Of a DNA stretch of 64,000 nt, positions 17,901 to 26,578 are shown piece after piece (the stretch's first letter is position 1; each line of letters opens with the position of its first letter). Under the pieces are notes generated by a model. That model saw only the letters and a list, made by a program, of their open reading frames with translations, ran no database searches and was not told the origin of the DNA. The DNA is taken from NCBI GenBank assembly GCA_046074525.1, contig JBJTOK010000038.1, positions 62,001 through 126,000 of the forward strand. The letters run 5' to 3'. The stretch comes from JAHEZL01 sp046074525 (GTDB taxonomy: Bacteria; Bacteroidota; Bacteroidia; Flavobacteriales_C; GCA-002722245). The translations under genes and the position numbers were made by a program.

Positions 17901-19245
17901 TGATCGTGATTGCAGTTGGATTTATTCCGGTTTTTTTCAGGAGGAAATAGAGCATGATTAAATTCCATGCTGCCATTGAAACGGCGGTTGCTACTGCTAC
18001 CCCTTCAATTCCGTAGTCGTCGATAAGGAGCAGATTTAAAATAATATTCAGTGCCAGACTAACACCCATTCCAATGATATTGTATTTCACGTTTTTAGTC
18101 ATCACCAGCAAATAGCCAACGGGTCCGGAAAGCACATTGATAAACTGCCCGCCCACTAAAATCAGCATAGTGGCATAAGCCGCATTATAGCCTTCACCAA
18201 AGAGTTCCAGCAGCCAGAAACCTCCGGCGATAAGTCCGATGAATAAAGGCAAACTCACCATTACCACCATTCGTGAAGTTTTGGTGACGATGTTTTGTAG
18301 TCTCTCTTTTTGTCCGGTATAAAACAATTCCGAAGCCGATGGTCCAAGCACATAATTGGAAATCATGAGTCCGAGCGCCAAGCCCTGCGCAGCTTTATTC
18401 GCTACGTTGAAAAGAGCAACGCTATTCAGTGCCTCTTCCTCGCTCATGAGCATGCTGATCATTTGCACATCAATATTTGAATTGATCACCGACAGGGCGC
18501 TCAGTGGAACAAAGAGCCAGCCTTGTTTGAGCCAGTTTGTTCTATCATACTCGGCTTCCTGATGCGGGATTTCCTGACGGAGTCCGCGACGCATGAGGAA
18601 ATAAGCCACAATCAACACAATCAAGCTGGAACTTAGAAAAACAATAAGCAGGTCTTTGCCGGTTGGACGGGCATAAAGAAAAAAAATCAATCCACTTCCT
18701 ACTGCAATGAGAAGTGGGCGAACAACCTTTTCGCTCAGCAAAGCTTTACCGATGTGTTTCAATGCATTCAGCACCGACTGGAAATAATTCAGCAGAGATA
18801 ACAGTGGCACGCAACTCAGGCCAATGATGAGATAAGTATTGTCGTTGATTCCCTGCATGATATCAAAACTGGAGAAAACAAGAATGGCGATAAGGCTTAT
18901 CAGACTTGAGAAAATGAATATACTGCTTATAGCAAAACGATTGATTCCCTTGATAAGTCCGAACTGGTTTTGGGTTTTGTATTCAGGCAATTGTCGCAAT
19001 ACCAGCACATTCAAACCCATTGGCGCAAAAATAGCCAGTAGTGCCGCCATATTGTTCACCGCCACGTAGGCTCCGTATTCACTTTTGCTGGTGATGTTGG
19101 TGAGGACCAAATTGGTGAAGTAGGTGAGGACAACGGCGCTGATATTGAGGATGAAGCTGGAGCTGAGATTTTTTAAATATTTCCCTTTATAGGAATCTTC
19201 CTTTAATCCCGACCTGTAATCTTCTATGATTTTGTTAATCGCCAA
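17890..19245 (-). CDS. Polysaccharide flippase (Wzx/MATE-like)
   Basis: A 451-aa polytopic membrane protein with about 12 hydrophobic helices, the N-terminal pattern of Wzx-like exporters (FILNISAVVLTYFTNLVLTN, then SKSEYGAY near 55-62) and paired helices throughout. It should flip lipid-linked oligosaccharides across the inner membrane. Its start overlaps the upstream glycosyltransferase by 11 nt and its end overlaps the sulfotransferase by 11 nt, so it is surely co-translated with them. No Wzy polymerase is seen in the group, so the transported unit may be a short oligosaccharide. Confidence 0.9.
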   Translation of the reverse strand: MAINKIIEDYRSGLKEDSYKGKYLKNLSSSFILNISAVVLTYFTNLVLTNITSKSEYGAYVAVNNMAALLAIFAPMGLNVLVLRQLPEYKTQNQFGLIKGINRFAISSIFIFSSLISLIAILVFSSFDIMQGINDNTYLIIGLSCVPLLSLLNYFQSVLNALKHIGKALLSEKVVRPLLIAVGSGLIFFLYARPTGKDLLIVFLSSSLIVLIVAYFLMRRGLRQEIPHQEAEYDRTNWLKQGWLFVPLSALSVINSNIDVQMISMLMSEEEALNSVALFNVANKAAQGLALGLMISNYVLGPSASELFYTGQKERLQNIVTKTSRMVVMVSLPLFIGLIAGGFWLLELFGEGYNAAYATMLILVGGQFINVLSGPVGYLLVMTKNVKYNIIGMGVSLALNIILNLLLIDDYGIEGVAVATAVSMAAWNLIMLYFLLKKTGINPTAITINGR

Positions 19246-20407
19246 TTTTGCAATGCTTTATATAGAGCTCGTCGAATTTAGCACCAATTTTCATAGAACT
19301 GAAATGGTCTATGGCATATTGCCTGATAGTATGTGGGTTGAAAGGTTTTGTGCGAATGATCTTCTGCATGGCATTAAGCAAAGCCTCGCTGTCGTTGGTA
19401 GGAATGAGGTAACCCATGTCGGGAAGTAAATGCTCTTTTATGCCGCCAACATCTGTAGCAATTACCGGCGTACCACAAGCAAAGGATTCGGCAATCACGC
19501 AGGGTTGATTTTCAAAGTGACTGAACAACACAGTGGCCATGGCTTCCTGCATGTAGTTGCGCACTACCAGGGGATCCTGCACTCCCATGAAATTCACATT
19601 GTTGAGAATATTAAGATTGGCTGCCAGTTCTATAAGCATTTCTTTGTCTTTGCCGCTGCCAATAATGATGAGTTGCGTGTTTGGATAGCGTTCGTAAAGA
19701 TGGCTCAAAGCAAGAATAATCCCGCTAATGTTCTTCTGTCTGTCCACTAAATCAGCCACTACAAGGAAATAATTCTTTCGGGTTTCAATAGGTGTGTTGT
19801 AGAAGAAAAAATTGGTATCGACAGTATTGGGGATAATTGTGTAGTTATTTTTCAAACCATGATTGCGCATGGCTTCCTTGAGTCCGCCCGATACGGTGAT
19901 CACTTCATTCGCATCACCGATAATCAACTTGGTCATCACCCTGCGGAACATCGACTTTTGGTAAGCCCCATCCTCAGGCAGGTAACCCGTCCAGTGTTCG
20001 GTAACAATGTATGGAAGTCTTTTCCAGTATCTCCAGCTAAAAGCCACGATACCTGCGGGAAAAGCAACATTCAGGTGAATAAGGTGGGGGTGGAATTTCA
20101 TGATTTTTAATGCTCTCCATCCCAATTGGTGGCCGATATAAAAACGCGCCCAGTTGATAAGGGCGCCAATACCAAATTTTTTAGTGCTTTTGCGGTAAGT
20201 CACGAAAATCTCTGTGAGGCCTTTATCGGAATTGATCTGTGATTCAAAGTGATTCTTCTGACCGAGAACGCCGCGTACATAAATGATGCAGATATTGTGG
20301 TTCTTCTGAACCGCCTCGGCATGGCGCTTTACAAAGATACCGAGGGTAGTATCGCCTTTATGCGGATACCAGCTGGTGAGAAATAATATGTTTTTTCTTT
20401 CCGCCAA
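19235..20407 (-). CDS. GT4-family glycosyltransferase
   Basis: A 390-aa GT-B fold transferase. The N-terminus (ILFLTSWYPHKGDTTLGIFV) and the C-terminal donor-binding motif ESFACGTPVIATDVGGIKEH near residue 310 are typical of GT4 retaining transferases. It would transfer a nucleotide-activated sugar to a lipid-linked acceptor. It lies 9 nt after the P-type ATPase gene and overlaps the flippase gene. The sugar specificity cannot be predicted. Confidence 0.9.
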   Translation of the reverse strand: MAERKNILFLTSWYPHKGDTTLGIFVKRHAEAVQKNHNICIIYVRGVLGQKNHFESQINSDKGLTEIFVTYRKSTKKFGIGALINWARFYIGHQLGWRALKIMKFHPHLIHLNVAFPAGIVAFSWRYWKRLPYIVTEHWTGYLPEDGAYQKSMFRRVMTKLIIGDANEVITVSGGLKEAMRNHGLKNNYTIIPNTVDTNFFFYNTPIETRKNYFLVVADLVDRQKNISGIILALSHLYERYPNTQLIIIGSGKDKEMLIELAANLNILNNVNFMGVQDPLVVRNYMQEAMATVLFSHFENQPCVIAESFACGTPVIATDVGGIKEHLLPDMGYLIPTNDSEALLNAMQKIIRTKPFNPHTIRQYAIDHFSSMKIGAKFDELYIKHCKIGD

Positions 20408-20416
20408 AATCAGGGA

Positions 20417-22498
20417 TCAATTTAGTGTTTTTGCCTTTATGCGCAAAGAGTTTCCAATAACAATAACATCTGAAAATGCCATGGCCAGCGCAGCAAAAAG
20501 TGGCATCAAAAAGCCGAAAGCGGCTATAGGTATGGCCAGTACATTGTAGAAGAGCGCCCAAAAAAGATTTTGTTTGATGGTGGTGAGGGTGATGCGGCAA
20601 AGGGCAATGAGCTCGGTGAGTTGGTGCAAATTAGTATTGTTAAGCAATACCACCTGTGCCGATTGTTTCGCTACATCGGTCGCGCCGCCCAATGAAATCC
20701 CTACATGTGCTTTAGCCAGGGCGGGAGCATCGTTAATGCCGTCGCCCACCATGGCTACTTTTCCCATGTGGGACAAACTTTCAATTACTTTGAGTTTATC
20801 ATCAGGTTTTTGCTCGCTGTACACACGTGGGATACCAATTTCCTTCGCCAATGCTTCGCATTTCTCTTTTTTGTCGCCCGATAAAAGTACAGGTTCAATG
20901 CCATGTTTCAGGAGCCATTCAATAGTTTTTTTAACATCACTTTTCAATTCATCTTCAATCTCTACAGAGGCGATACTCTTACCGTCTTCCAGCAAATCGA
21001 TGTTGCCCGCTTTACCGGCTATAATTTTATATTCCTTGCCTTCCAAGGTGCCAGAAACTCCAATTCCCTTGATTTCATTGATATTTTTAAAATCAAGCAT
21101 TTTGGAAGCTGACAACTCCTTGCACAGCGATTTGGCGATAGGGTGGGCCGAATGACTTTCCAAAGAAAACAAAACGCTTTTGACGAACTCTTCTGAGGTG
21201 TTTTCTTTGATAGAAAACTGCTTTATTTTGAACTTTCCGGTGGTGAGAGTGCCTGTTTTGTCGAAAACCATGTATTTCACGCCAGCCAGTATTTCCAGAG
21301 TATTTCCGCCTCTGATCAAAATCCCTTTTTTCGCTGCTTTACCCACACCTACCATAACAGCGGTAGGAGTAGCCAATCCCATGGCACACGGACAAGAGAT
21401 CACCAACACAGCAATGCTATTCATTACTGAGCTTTCAAGCGTACTATCCTTTGCGAAATAGGTGATTAAAAAAGTAAGTAGCGAGATCCCAAGCACCACG
21501 GGCACAAAAATGGCACTTACCTTATCGCCGAGACGCTGTATTTCGGGCTGGTTTTCCTGGGCACTTTTCACCAGCTGAATGATTTGCTGAAGGGTAGTAT
21601 CCTTGCCAATCCGATTGATTTTCACCTTGATTGATCCATCCTTGCACAAGGTTCCACCGATGAGCTGATCGCCCGTCTTTTTCAGCACGGGCATGCTTTC
21701 CCCGGAAATCATCGACTCGTCGGCCCAGCATTCTCCTTCGGTGATGATGCCGTCCATGGGAATTTGCTCGCCCAGACTCACAATTACGATATCACCAATT
21801 TTGAGTTCGTCGGCATTCTTGATGCTGAAAGCCTCCTTGCTTATCAGTCCGTTAAAAACCTTGGCTTTTACTTTCTGTAATTTGGTAAGCTCTTCAATAG
21901 CGCCGGTAGTGCGCTTCACTGCCAGGTGTTCAATGTAATTGCCTAACAACACCAAGGTGATAATGGAAGCCGATGTTTCGAAAAAAAGATATTTATGATG
22001 ATGTTCGCTGTTTAAGAAAAAAGTACCCACCAAGCTATAGAAATACGCCGAAGAAGAGCCAATAAAAATCAGGACATCCATGTTGGGCAATCCCACTTTC
22101 AAGGAACCCCAGGCACTTTTCCCGAAATGAATGAAACCAATAATAAAAACCGGAGTCGACAGTGCAAGCTGGAAATATGGATTGTTCAAAAAGGAGTCCT
22201 CCGGAGCAAACATGTGGAGCAGGAGGGGAGCCGTCAATACTGAACAAATAATCAGCAGGGTTTTGACACTCAGCGTTTTTCCTTCCCTGGAAGCATTCTG
22301 CTCAATCACTAGATAACCGAGCTGGTTAATGGAATCCACAATTTTCGAAACGTCTTTTTGCTCATAAACGAAGGCGGCTTCGCCGGTAGTAAAACTAACA
22401 GAAACCTCTTTCGCACCTTGCTTTTCCATGACTTTTTTAATCGTCAGGGCGCAGTTGGTGCAATCCATTCCTTCAATATTGAGGCGCTGTTTCTCCAT
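20417..22498 (-). CDS. copA: Copper-type heavy-metal P-type ATPase
   Basis: A 693-aa P1B ATPase: one N-terminal metal-binding domain (GMDCTNCALTIKK, residues 9-21), eight predicted helices with the CPC ion-path motif in SCPCAMGLATPTAV near 370, phosphorylation site DKTGTLTTG near 415 and hinge MVGDGINDAPALAKAHVG near 620. CPC plus a GMDCxxC domain points to Cu(I), exported to the periplasm. It is the first gene of a tightly packed operon whose other genes concern a surface glycan, which is unexpected for a metal pump. Copper export is assigned from motifs; Ag(I) is possible too. Confidence 0.92.
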   Translation of the reverse strand: MEKQRLNIEGMDCTNCALTIKKVMEKQGAKEVSVSFTTGEAAFVYEQKDVSKIVDSINQLGYLVIEQNASREGKTLSVKTLLIICSVLTAPLLLHMFAPEDSFLNNPYFQLALSTPVFIIGFIHFGKSAWGSLKVGLPNMDVLIFIGSSSAYFYSLVGTFFLNSEHHHKYLFFETSASIITLVLLGNYIEHLAVKRTTGAIEELTKLQKVKAKVFNGLISKEAFSIKNADELKIGDIVIVSLGEQIPMDGIITEGECWADESMISGESMPVLKKTGDQLIGGTLCKDGSIKVKINRIGKDTTLQQIIQLVKSAQENQPEIQRLGDKVSAIFVPVVLGISLLTFLITYFAKDSTLESSVMNSIAVLVISCPCAMGLATPTAVMVGVGKAAKKGILIRGGNTLEILAGVKYMVFDKTGTLTTGKFKIKQFSIKENTSEEFVKSVLFSLESHSAHPIAKSLCKELSASKMLDFKNINEIKGIGVSGTLEGKEYKIIAGKAGNIDLLEDGKSIASVEIEDELKSDVKKTIEWLLKHGIEPVLLSGDKKEKCEALAKEIGIPRVYSEQKPDDKLKVIESLSHMGKVAMVGDGINDAPALAKAHVGISLGGATDVAKQSAQVVLLNNTNLHQLTELIALCRITLTTIKQNLFWALFYNVLAIPIAAFGFLMPLFAALAMAFSDVIVIGNSLRIKAKTLN

Positions 22499-22590
22499 TG
22501 CCTTTAAAGGTAGTAAAAATCAGAGTGGAAGTGGGGTGAGTTAAGAGATTTTGTATTATTGCATCGTCCTAACATTCAAATTAAATAGTC

Positions 22591-23139
22591 ATGGAGAAAA
22601 TCAGTAAGAGTAATGAGTGGAGAGAGCTGCTGGGCGGACTTTTCTTCTTGTCGCTTTTCACTGCAGGTTTTATTTATGAGCTCATTGATACTGGGGAAAT
22701 AACATGGATGCCCATCATGCTTTTCACCGTGTTTTTATGGATCACTTTACTTCGACTCAGAATATGGAGAGTTTACAAGACAAAAGATTCCATCGTATTC
22801 CAGCATGTACTCACCCGCAAAAAACGTGAACTGCTGAAGAACGATCAGGTAGTTGTTGAAGCTGATGCGTATCTCGCCGAAAGCCAGTCGAGTATTATGT
22901 ATTACTCATTGATCCTGAAATTCAATGGAGAAGAAGTTCGGCTGAGGGATGAATCCTACAAAAATTTCGATACAATTTCCGATGAAATCTTTGAGATGTT
23001 TCCTCACCTGAGATATGACTATGAGCAGCAACGCAGGAATAAAGCCAGGGACGAGAGGAGGTGGGACGATCGTTACACCTGGATTGTTGTAGGTATAGTG
23101 TTAATGATATTGATTCTTCAGAAGTATTTTAATTTTTAA
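22591..23139 (+). CDS. Hypothetical membrane protein
   Basis: A 182-aa protein with hydrophobic segments at about residues 15-33, 38-56 and 163-180; the last helix is at the very C-terminus. The central part is a soluble, charged beta-rich region with RLRDESYKNFDTISDEIFEM. This resembles a PH-like domain between helices, as in small membrane proteins of unknown function. No catalytic motif. It is transcribed away from the ATPase operon (92 nt between starts). Function unknown. Confidence 0.6.
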   Translation: MEKISKSNEWRELLGGLFFLSLFTAGFIYELIDTGEITWMPIMLFTVFLWITLLRLRIWRVYKTKDSIVFQHVLTRKKRELLKNDQVVVEADAYLAESQSSIMYYSLILKFNGEEVRLRDESYKNFDTISDEIFEMFPHLRYDYEQQRRNKARDERRWDDRYTWIVVGIVLMILILQKYFNF

Positions 23140-23430
23140 AAATAACCCCGTCCCTTTGTATCGATAAAGCCTTTGAGGTATTTTGATGATTCGGTTCTAT
23201 TCGAATAAGGTTTGTTCGGAAATTACTCTTTCATGGAACATACTTCGGAAAAGGAAGACACAGCAAATAAATTCTCTTCCTACACTTGCTCATCAAACCG
23301 ACCTTCTTTTGAAATAACACTTTGCCTTCTGTTTTCAGTATTGATGAGGAATTTCCTGTTGTCCAACTTATAAAAGGGGTTTCATGTAGTATGACTGAAA
23401 GGCTTTCAGAAAAGTTACAAAATCAGTGTG
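23140..23430. other. Gene-free stretch
   Basis: Between the membrane-protein gene and the palindrome at 23431 I see no plausible ORF, hairpin-plus-T-tract or recognisable promoter. It may hold only non-coding or decayed sequence. Confidence 0.5.
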
Positions 23431-23496
23431 AGAGTGAGTGTGAGTCTTGAGAAAAACAGAACGAGAGTGGTCGTTCTCACGACTCACTCTCGCTCT
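23431..23496. repeat. Palindrome family 2 (GAGAGTGAGT), copy A
   Basis: Arms agagtgagtgtgagtc (23431-23446) and gactcactctcgctct (23481-23496) match as an inverted repeat at 14 of 16 positions, with a 34-nt spacer. The related copy is at 36877-36934. It lies 8 nt from the 3' end of the minus-strand tRNA-Ser gene. Confidence 0.7.
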
Positions 23497-23504
23497 GCTT
23501 TTGC

Positions 23505-23590
23505 GGTGAGGGGGGGATTCGAACCCCCGGTACGGTTACCCGTACGACAGTTTAGCAAACTGTTGGTTTAAGCCACTCACCCACCTCACC
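23505..23590 (-). tRNA. tRNA-Ser (anticodon GCU)
   Basis: An 86-nt class II tRNA read on the minus strand. The acceptor stem is GGTGAGG/CCTCACC; the anticodon loop is TTGCTAA between ACAGT/ACTGT stems, giving anticodon GCT (serine AGC/AGU codons). A long variable arm (GTACGG..CCGTAC) and a T-loop GGTTCGAATCC are present. CCA is not encoded. Confidence 0.96.
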
Positions 23591-23688
23591 AGTGGGTCCT
23601 AAAAAGAACAGGAAGGCGCAAATATAAGCCTTCAATCCAGAAACAACAACAGTTTCGAAAATTCTGTGTTATTTTTTTTTGAAGATTC

Positions 23689-23786
23689 TTGTCTGAACCT
23701 TGATTCACCTGATTAAAGGGATGAAAAGATTTTACACGATAACCATCCTTCAAATCCTTTAATCAGGTGAATCAAGGTTCAGACAA
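23689..23786. repeat. Dispersed palindrome family 1, copy 2 (best copy)
   Basis: A perfect 31-bp inverted repeat (23689-23719 and 23756-23786; arm begins ttgtctgaaccttgattcac) around a 36-nt spacer. One end lies 1 nt from the stop codon (complement 23788-23790) of the minus-strand gene. Compare 5181-5274, 58022-58119 and the half-copy at 44405-44422. Confidence 0.9.
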
Positions 23787-23787
23787 T

Positions 23788-25323
23788 TTATTTATACACA
23801 TTACGAAAGAATTTTTTGTACTCCTGCGTAAGGGATTCATTGCTTAAAGTACAGTGGCACCAGCTCTCCAGATCAATTAACATCTGATCAAAACTGGTAT
23901 CGGGAGCGAGGTTTTCTTCCTTGAATTTATTGAGCGTCAGTCTGGCTACCTCACGCTTTTCAGTCAAAGGATTTTTGATAATCACATCTACCAAAGCCTT
24001 TCGCTGAAAAAAGTTAAGGGTTTCTTTCTCAATATGATTCTTGTAGGATTTAGCAATGTAAAATGCGGCTTCGGAGTTACCCATTTCCAGGTGGGAAAGG
24101 ATTTTGTACAGATAAAATTCCGAATCGCCGTAAGGGGAAGTATATCGCTCGGTGTACAATTCAATGGCATTGAGCGATTTGATGGTTTCCGGAAATTGTC
24201 CGAGAAGGAAGTGCACCAGACTTTTATTCAGGTACAAAATCATCATATTGTCGTTGAGTGCATCGTCGCGCAGGCCTTCTCTTTTCAGATAACTTTCACA
24301 AGAGGAGAGTGCCTCCTTGAAATTGCCCGAGAGTAGTTGTTCCGTGTAATGCAGATCGCTTAAACAGCTCTCAGCCAAAATATAAGCGTGATTTTCAGGA
24401 TCGTTGATTTCGTCCTTGAATTTTTCCAGTCCGTGAATACAGTTCACAAACAATTTTTTATTGTAAAGGCGGGATGAAGCAATGGCCAGGTTGACAATGA
24501 AGCCAACGATTACTTCACGGTTGAAAGAAAAATTCTGCTTTTTATCGAGACAGAATTCCAAAAGGATTTTGCCCTCTCGGACAAATCCCTCTTCTTCATT
24601 TTTAACGAGATGGTGAAAAACCACAACAATCTGGTGCATGATTTTCAACTTCTTACTGGCGAGAAACAGCAGGCGCTGATAATTCTCGGAATTCACCATT
24701 TTGTCATACTCATCAAGTATTTCCTGCTGATTGTTACGCCCCATGCGGTGGGCAAACAAAAAGGCTTTAAAGGCGCTGTCGGTGAAAAATGCAATAGCCT
24801 CATCCATATATTTGAGATGCCTTTCTTCCTCACGGCTGAGCTTGAAGAGAATTTCGTTTTCCAGTGGATTGACGTGGTAGGAGGGCCAGATGCGACGTTC
24901 TATATATAAGGCTTCGATGAGCGGAAAATATATTTCGTTCTCGCGTCCGGTTTTCTTCGTCCTTTTGATAATAGACAAAGCCTCTTTATACAGGCCTTTG
25001 TCCTTAAGGATATCGGCGTTTTGGATTTGGGTTTTCAGACTGTAGCTTTCTTTCTTTTCTGCGTAATAATTCCGGAGCGCTTTAAGTATCAATTCAAAAA
25101 GATAGTTCTTGGCTTTGGGAAGGTGATTGGCGAATTTTTCCTTTTGTACCAACTTTTCAATTTTCAACTTGTTATAGGGTTTAACATTGTTGTATATATC
25201 GAAAAGCCTTACGCCATTGGCGTCTTCCTTAACATGAAGGGCAGCAAACTTCTTAACAAAGCCTTTTTCCGATTTATCTAGAGAGTGTATAAGACGGTGT
25301 AATTTATCTTCAGATTCGCTCAT
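23788..25323 (-). CDS. Uncharacterised all-helical (TPR-like) protein
   Basis: A 511-aa protein without signal peptide or membrane segment. It is rich in amphipathic helices; short stretches resemble TPR spacing (ILKDKGLYKEALSIIKRTKK near 105-125 and LSHLEMGNSEAAFYIAKSYK near 415-435), but no well-formed TPR array is visible. The N-terminal SLDKSEKGFVKKFAALHVKE looks like a conserved Bacteroidota hypothetical family. It is a cytoplasmic scaffold at best; no function can be assigned. Its stop codon borders a family 1 palindrome. Confidence 0.75.
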   Translation of the reverse strand: MSESEDKLHRLIHSLDKSEKGFVKKFAALHVKEDANGVRLFDIYNNVKPYNKLKIEKLVQKEKFANHLPKAKNYLFELILKALRNYYAEKKESYSLKTQIQNADILKDKGLYKEALSIIKRTKKTGRENEIYFPLIEALYIERRIWPSYHVNPLENEILFKLSREEERHLKYMDEAIAFFTDSAFKAFLFAHRMGRNNQQEILDEYDKMVNSENYQRLLFLASKKLKIMHQIVVVFHHLVKNEEEGFVREGKILLEFCLDKKQNFSFNREVIVGFIVNLAIASSRLYNKKLFVNCIHGLEKFKDEINDPENHAYILAESCLSDLHYTEQLLSGNFKEALSSCESYLKREGLRDDALNDNMMILYLNKSLVHFLLGQFPETIKSLNAIELYTERYTSPYGDSEFYLYKILSHLEMGNSEAAFYIAKSYKNHIEKETLNFFQRKALVDVIIKNPLTEKREVARLTLNKFKEENLAPDTSFDQMLIDLESWCHCTLSNESLTQEYKKFFRNVYK

Positions 25324-25419
25324 CGGGATGTAATATGATTCGTTTTTATTTCTTTAATTATCAATCGCTTATGGATAAAATTTTCTTTTAGAAAGGGAAA
25401 TTACAAAACTATTAATGTT

Positions 25420-25450
25420 TTGACTTAACCTATCCTTGAAGCTACTTTTA
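25420..25450 (+). promoter_or_regulatory. Bacteroidota-type promoter for candidate small RNA
   Basis: A TTG at 25420-25422 (within TTTTGAC) is separated by 20 nt from TACTTTTA at 25443-25450, close to the TTG-N(17-23)-TAnnTTTG consensus of the phylum. A start near 25457 is expected. No coding start follows. Confidence 0.5.
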
Positions 25451-25456
25451 TGCCAT

Positions 25457-25629
25457 GAAGTCGTTCTTTATATTACAACTGGTTCATAGAAAGTAAATTA
25501 TGATTCACACAGGACAGTACAATTCAATTATGGTGCCTGTACGATTTTAATACTAATTTACCCGTTAGTTTATTCCTAGATCTTGTGTGAATTTGTTCCT
25601 CCATCCCCAAATGGAGGAACTTTTTTTTT
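25457..25629 (+). ncRNA. Candidate small RNA, about 170 nt
   Basis: A gene-free interval between two minus-strand genes carries, on the plus strand, a promoter-like element (25420-25450) and a strong intrinsic terminator (25595-25629). The region between has no ORF of note. Complementary segments are attcacaca (from 25503) with tgtgtgaat (to 25592), and alternatively gtaaatta (near 25492) with taatttac (near 25556), so a long hairpin enclosing internal loops is possible. I do not recognise the RNA; the size would suit 6S-like RNA but no diagnostic feature is visible. Confidence 0.5.
25595..25629 (+). terminator. Strong intrinsic terminator
   Basis: Perfect 10-bp stem gttcctccat / atggaggaac with loop ccccaa, followed by nine T residues (25621-25629). 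No plus-strand protein gene precedes it; see the candidate small RNA. Confidence 0.9.
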
Positions 25630-25643
25630 GCATTAAGCTCATC

Positions 25644-26456
25644 TTATTTTATTGAAGCGCAATTCAGTACTTTTACTGGTTTATCGCCTTGGTACTGGTA
25701 AACCACTGCAATGTATTCCACATTATTTTTATTTACAGAGGAGGGTAAGGTAACAGAGTTGCTTACTTTATATATGCTACCGGAAGTGGGGTGGTTACCC
25801 ATCGTTTGTCCGAAATCATCATTGAGTGCAGCAAGCAGCACATGATTGTGCAAATAGGAGGCAGCGGTATCTGAAGGAGTCACTCTTTGTGGTGCCTTAA
25901 CATTGTTTTCTACCAGATAAACGGCGAGTCCGACAGAGTCATGAACCATCGAAAAGAACTCCACTTTTGCATAAATGTTCACATTGGTCCCAAATTCCTG
26001 CTTTGCCAGTCCGATGCCACATAAGGGAACAGCTTTCTGCACCGAGTCGATGGAATGTTTCCATGTAGCGTAATTCTTTTGATGATTTCTCATTCCTTCA
26101 AAAACAGAAGGGTAGGAGGAGAAGCTCTGATCGCCAATATTGCTGAATAACTGAAGAAAACTTTCTGCAGTAGATGTGAAGAGGGTCGTATCAAAAAACA
26201 CGTCAGGGTAAAGCACTATGCCATGGAGTTTCGCGGCATTCACTCCGCTTACATTTCCGGCGAGAGCTTTATTAAATATGGTGTCCTGAAAATCGTCACT
26301 GAAATAATTGCCCTGATCGGCAAACAAATAAACAAAGGAATGTTGCTCCTGCGAAACCGTAATTGTGTCGAAAATCTTCTGTGTATTATCCACCTTGCAA
26401 CCACTGTAAACAATGGTCAAAGCCAGCAGAGGCGCTACGAGGATTTTTCTTTTCAC
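25644..26456 (-). CDS. Omp28-like outer-membrane lipoprotein
   Basis: A 270-aa protein with a lipoprotein signal peptide (LTIVYSGCK; lipidated Cys20). The mature part resembles Bacteroidota Omp28-related proteins: a segment naming a location-like loop (LHGIVLYPDVFFDTTLFTS near 80-98) and LHNHVLLAALNDDFGQTM near residue 200. Omp28 proteins are surface-exposed, of unsettled function. On the minus strand TACCTTAG (complement of 26479-26486) lies 23 nt before the ATG and could be a -7-like box. Confidence 0.65.
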   Translation of the reverse strand: MKRKILVAPLLALTIVYSGCKVDNTQKIFDTITVSQEQHSFVYLFADQGNYFSDDFQDTIFNKALAGNVSGVNAAKLHGIVLYPDVFFDTTLFTSTAESFLQLFSNIGDQSFSSYPSVFEGMRNHQKNYATWKHSIDSVQKAVPLCGIGLAKQEFGTNVNIYAKVEFFSMVHDSVGLAVYLVENNVKAPQRVTPSDTAASYLHNHVLLAALNDDFGQTMGNHPTSGSIYKVSNSVTLPSSVNKNNVEYIAVVYQYQGDKPVKVLNCASIK

Positions 26457-26578
26457 GGAGTGTGGTTTTTTACAATGACTAAGGTACTTATATTCCTTGT
26501 AGACGAAAATATTATTTTCGGGTAGCTTTTTCTCTTTTACAATCGATTAAAAAAACTAAATTTACGGTTGACAAACTA

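Noticed and set aside
25512..25538. GGACAG followed by caattcaattatgg, similar to the cellulase operator
   Set aside because: The second half-site does not fall 21 bp away as GGA; it lies inside the candidate small RNA and could be chance.
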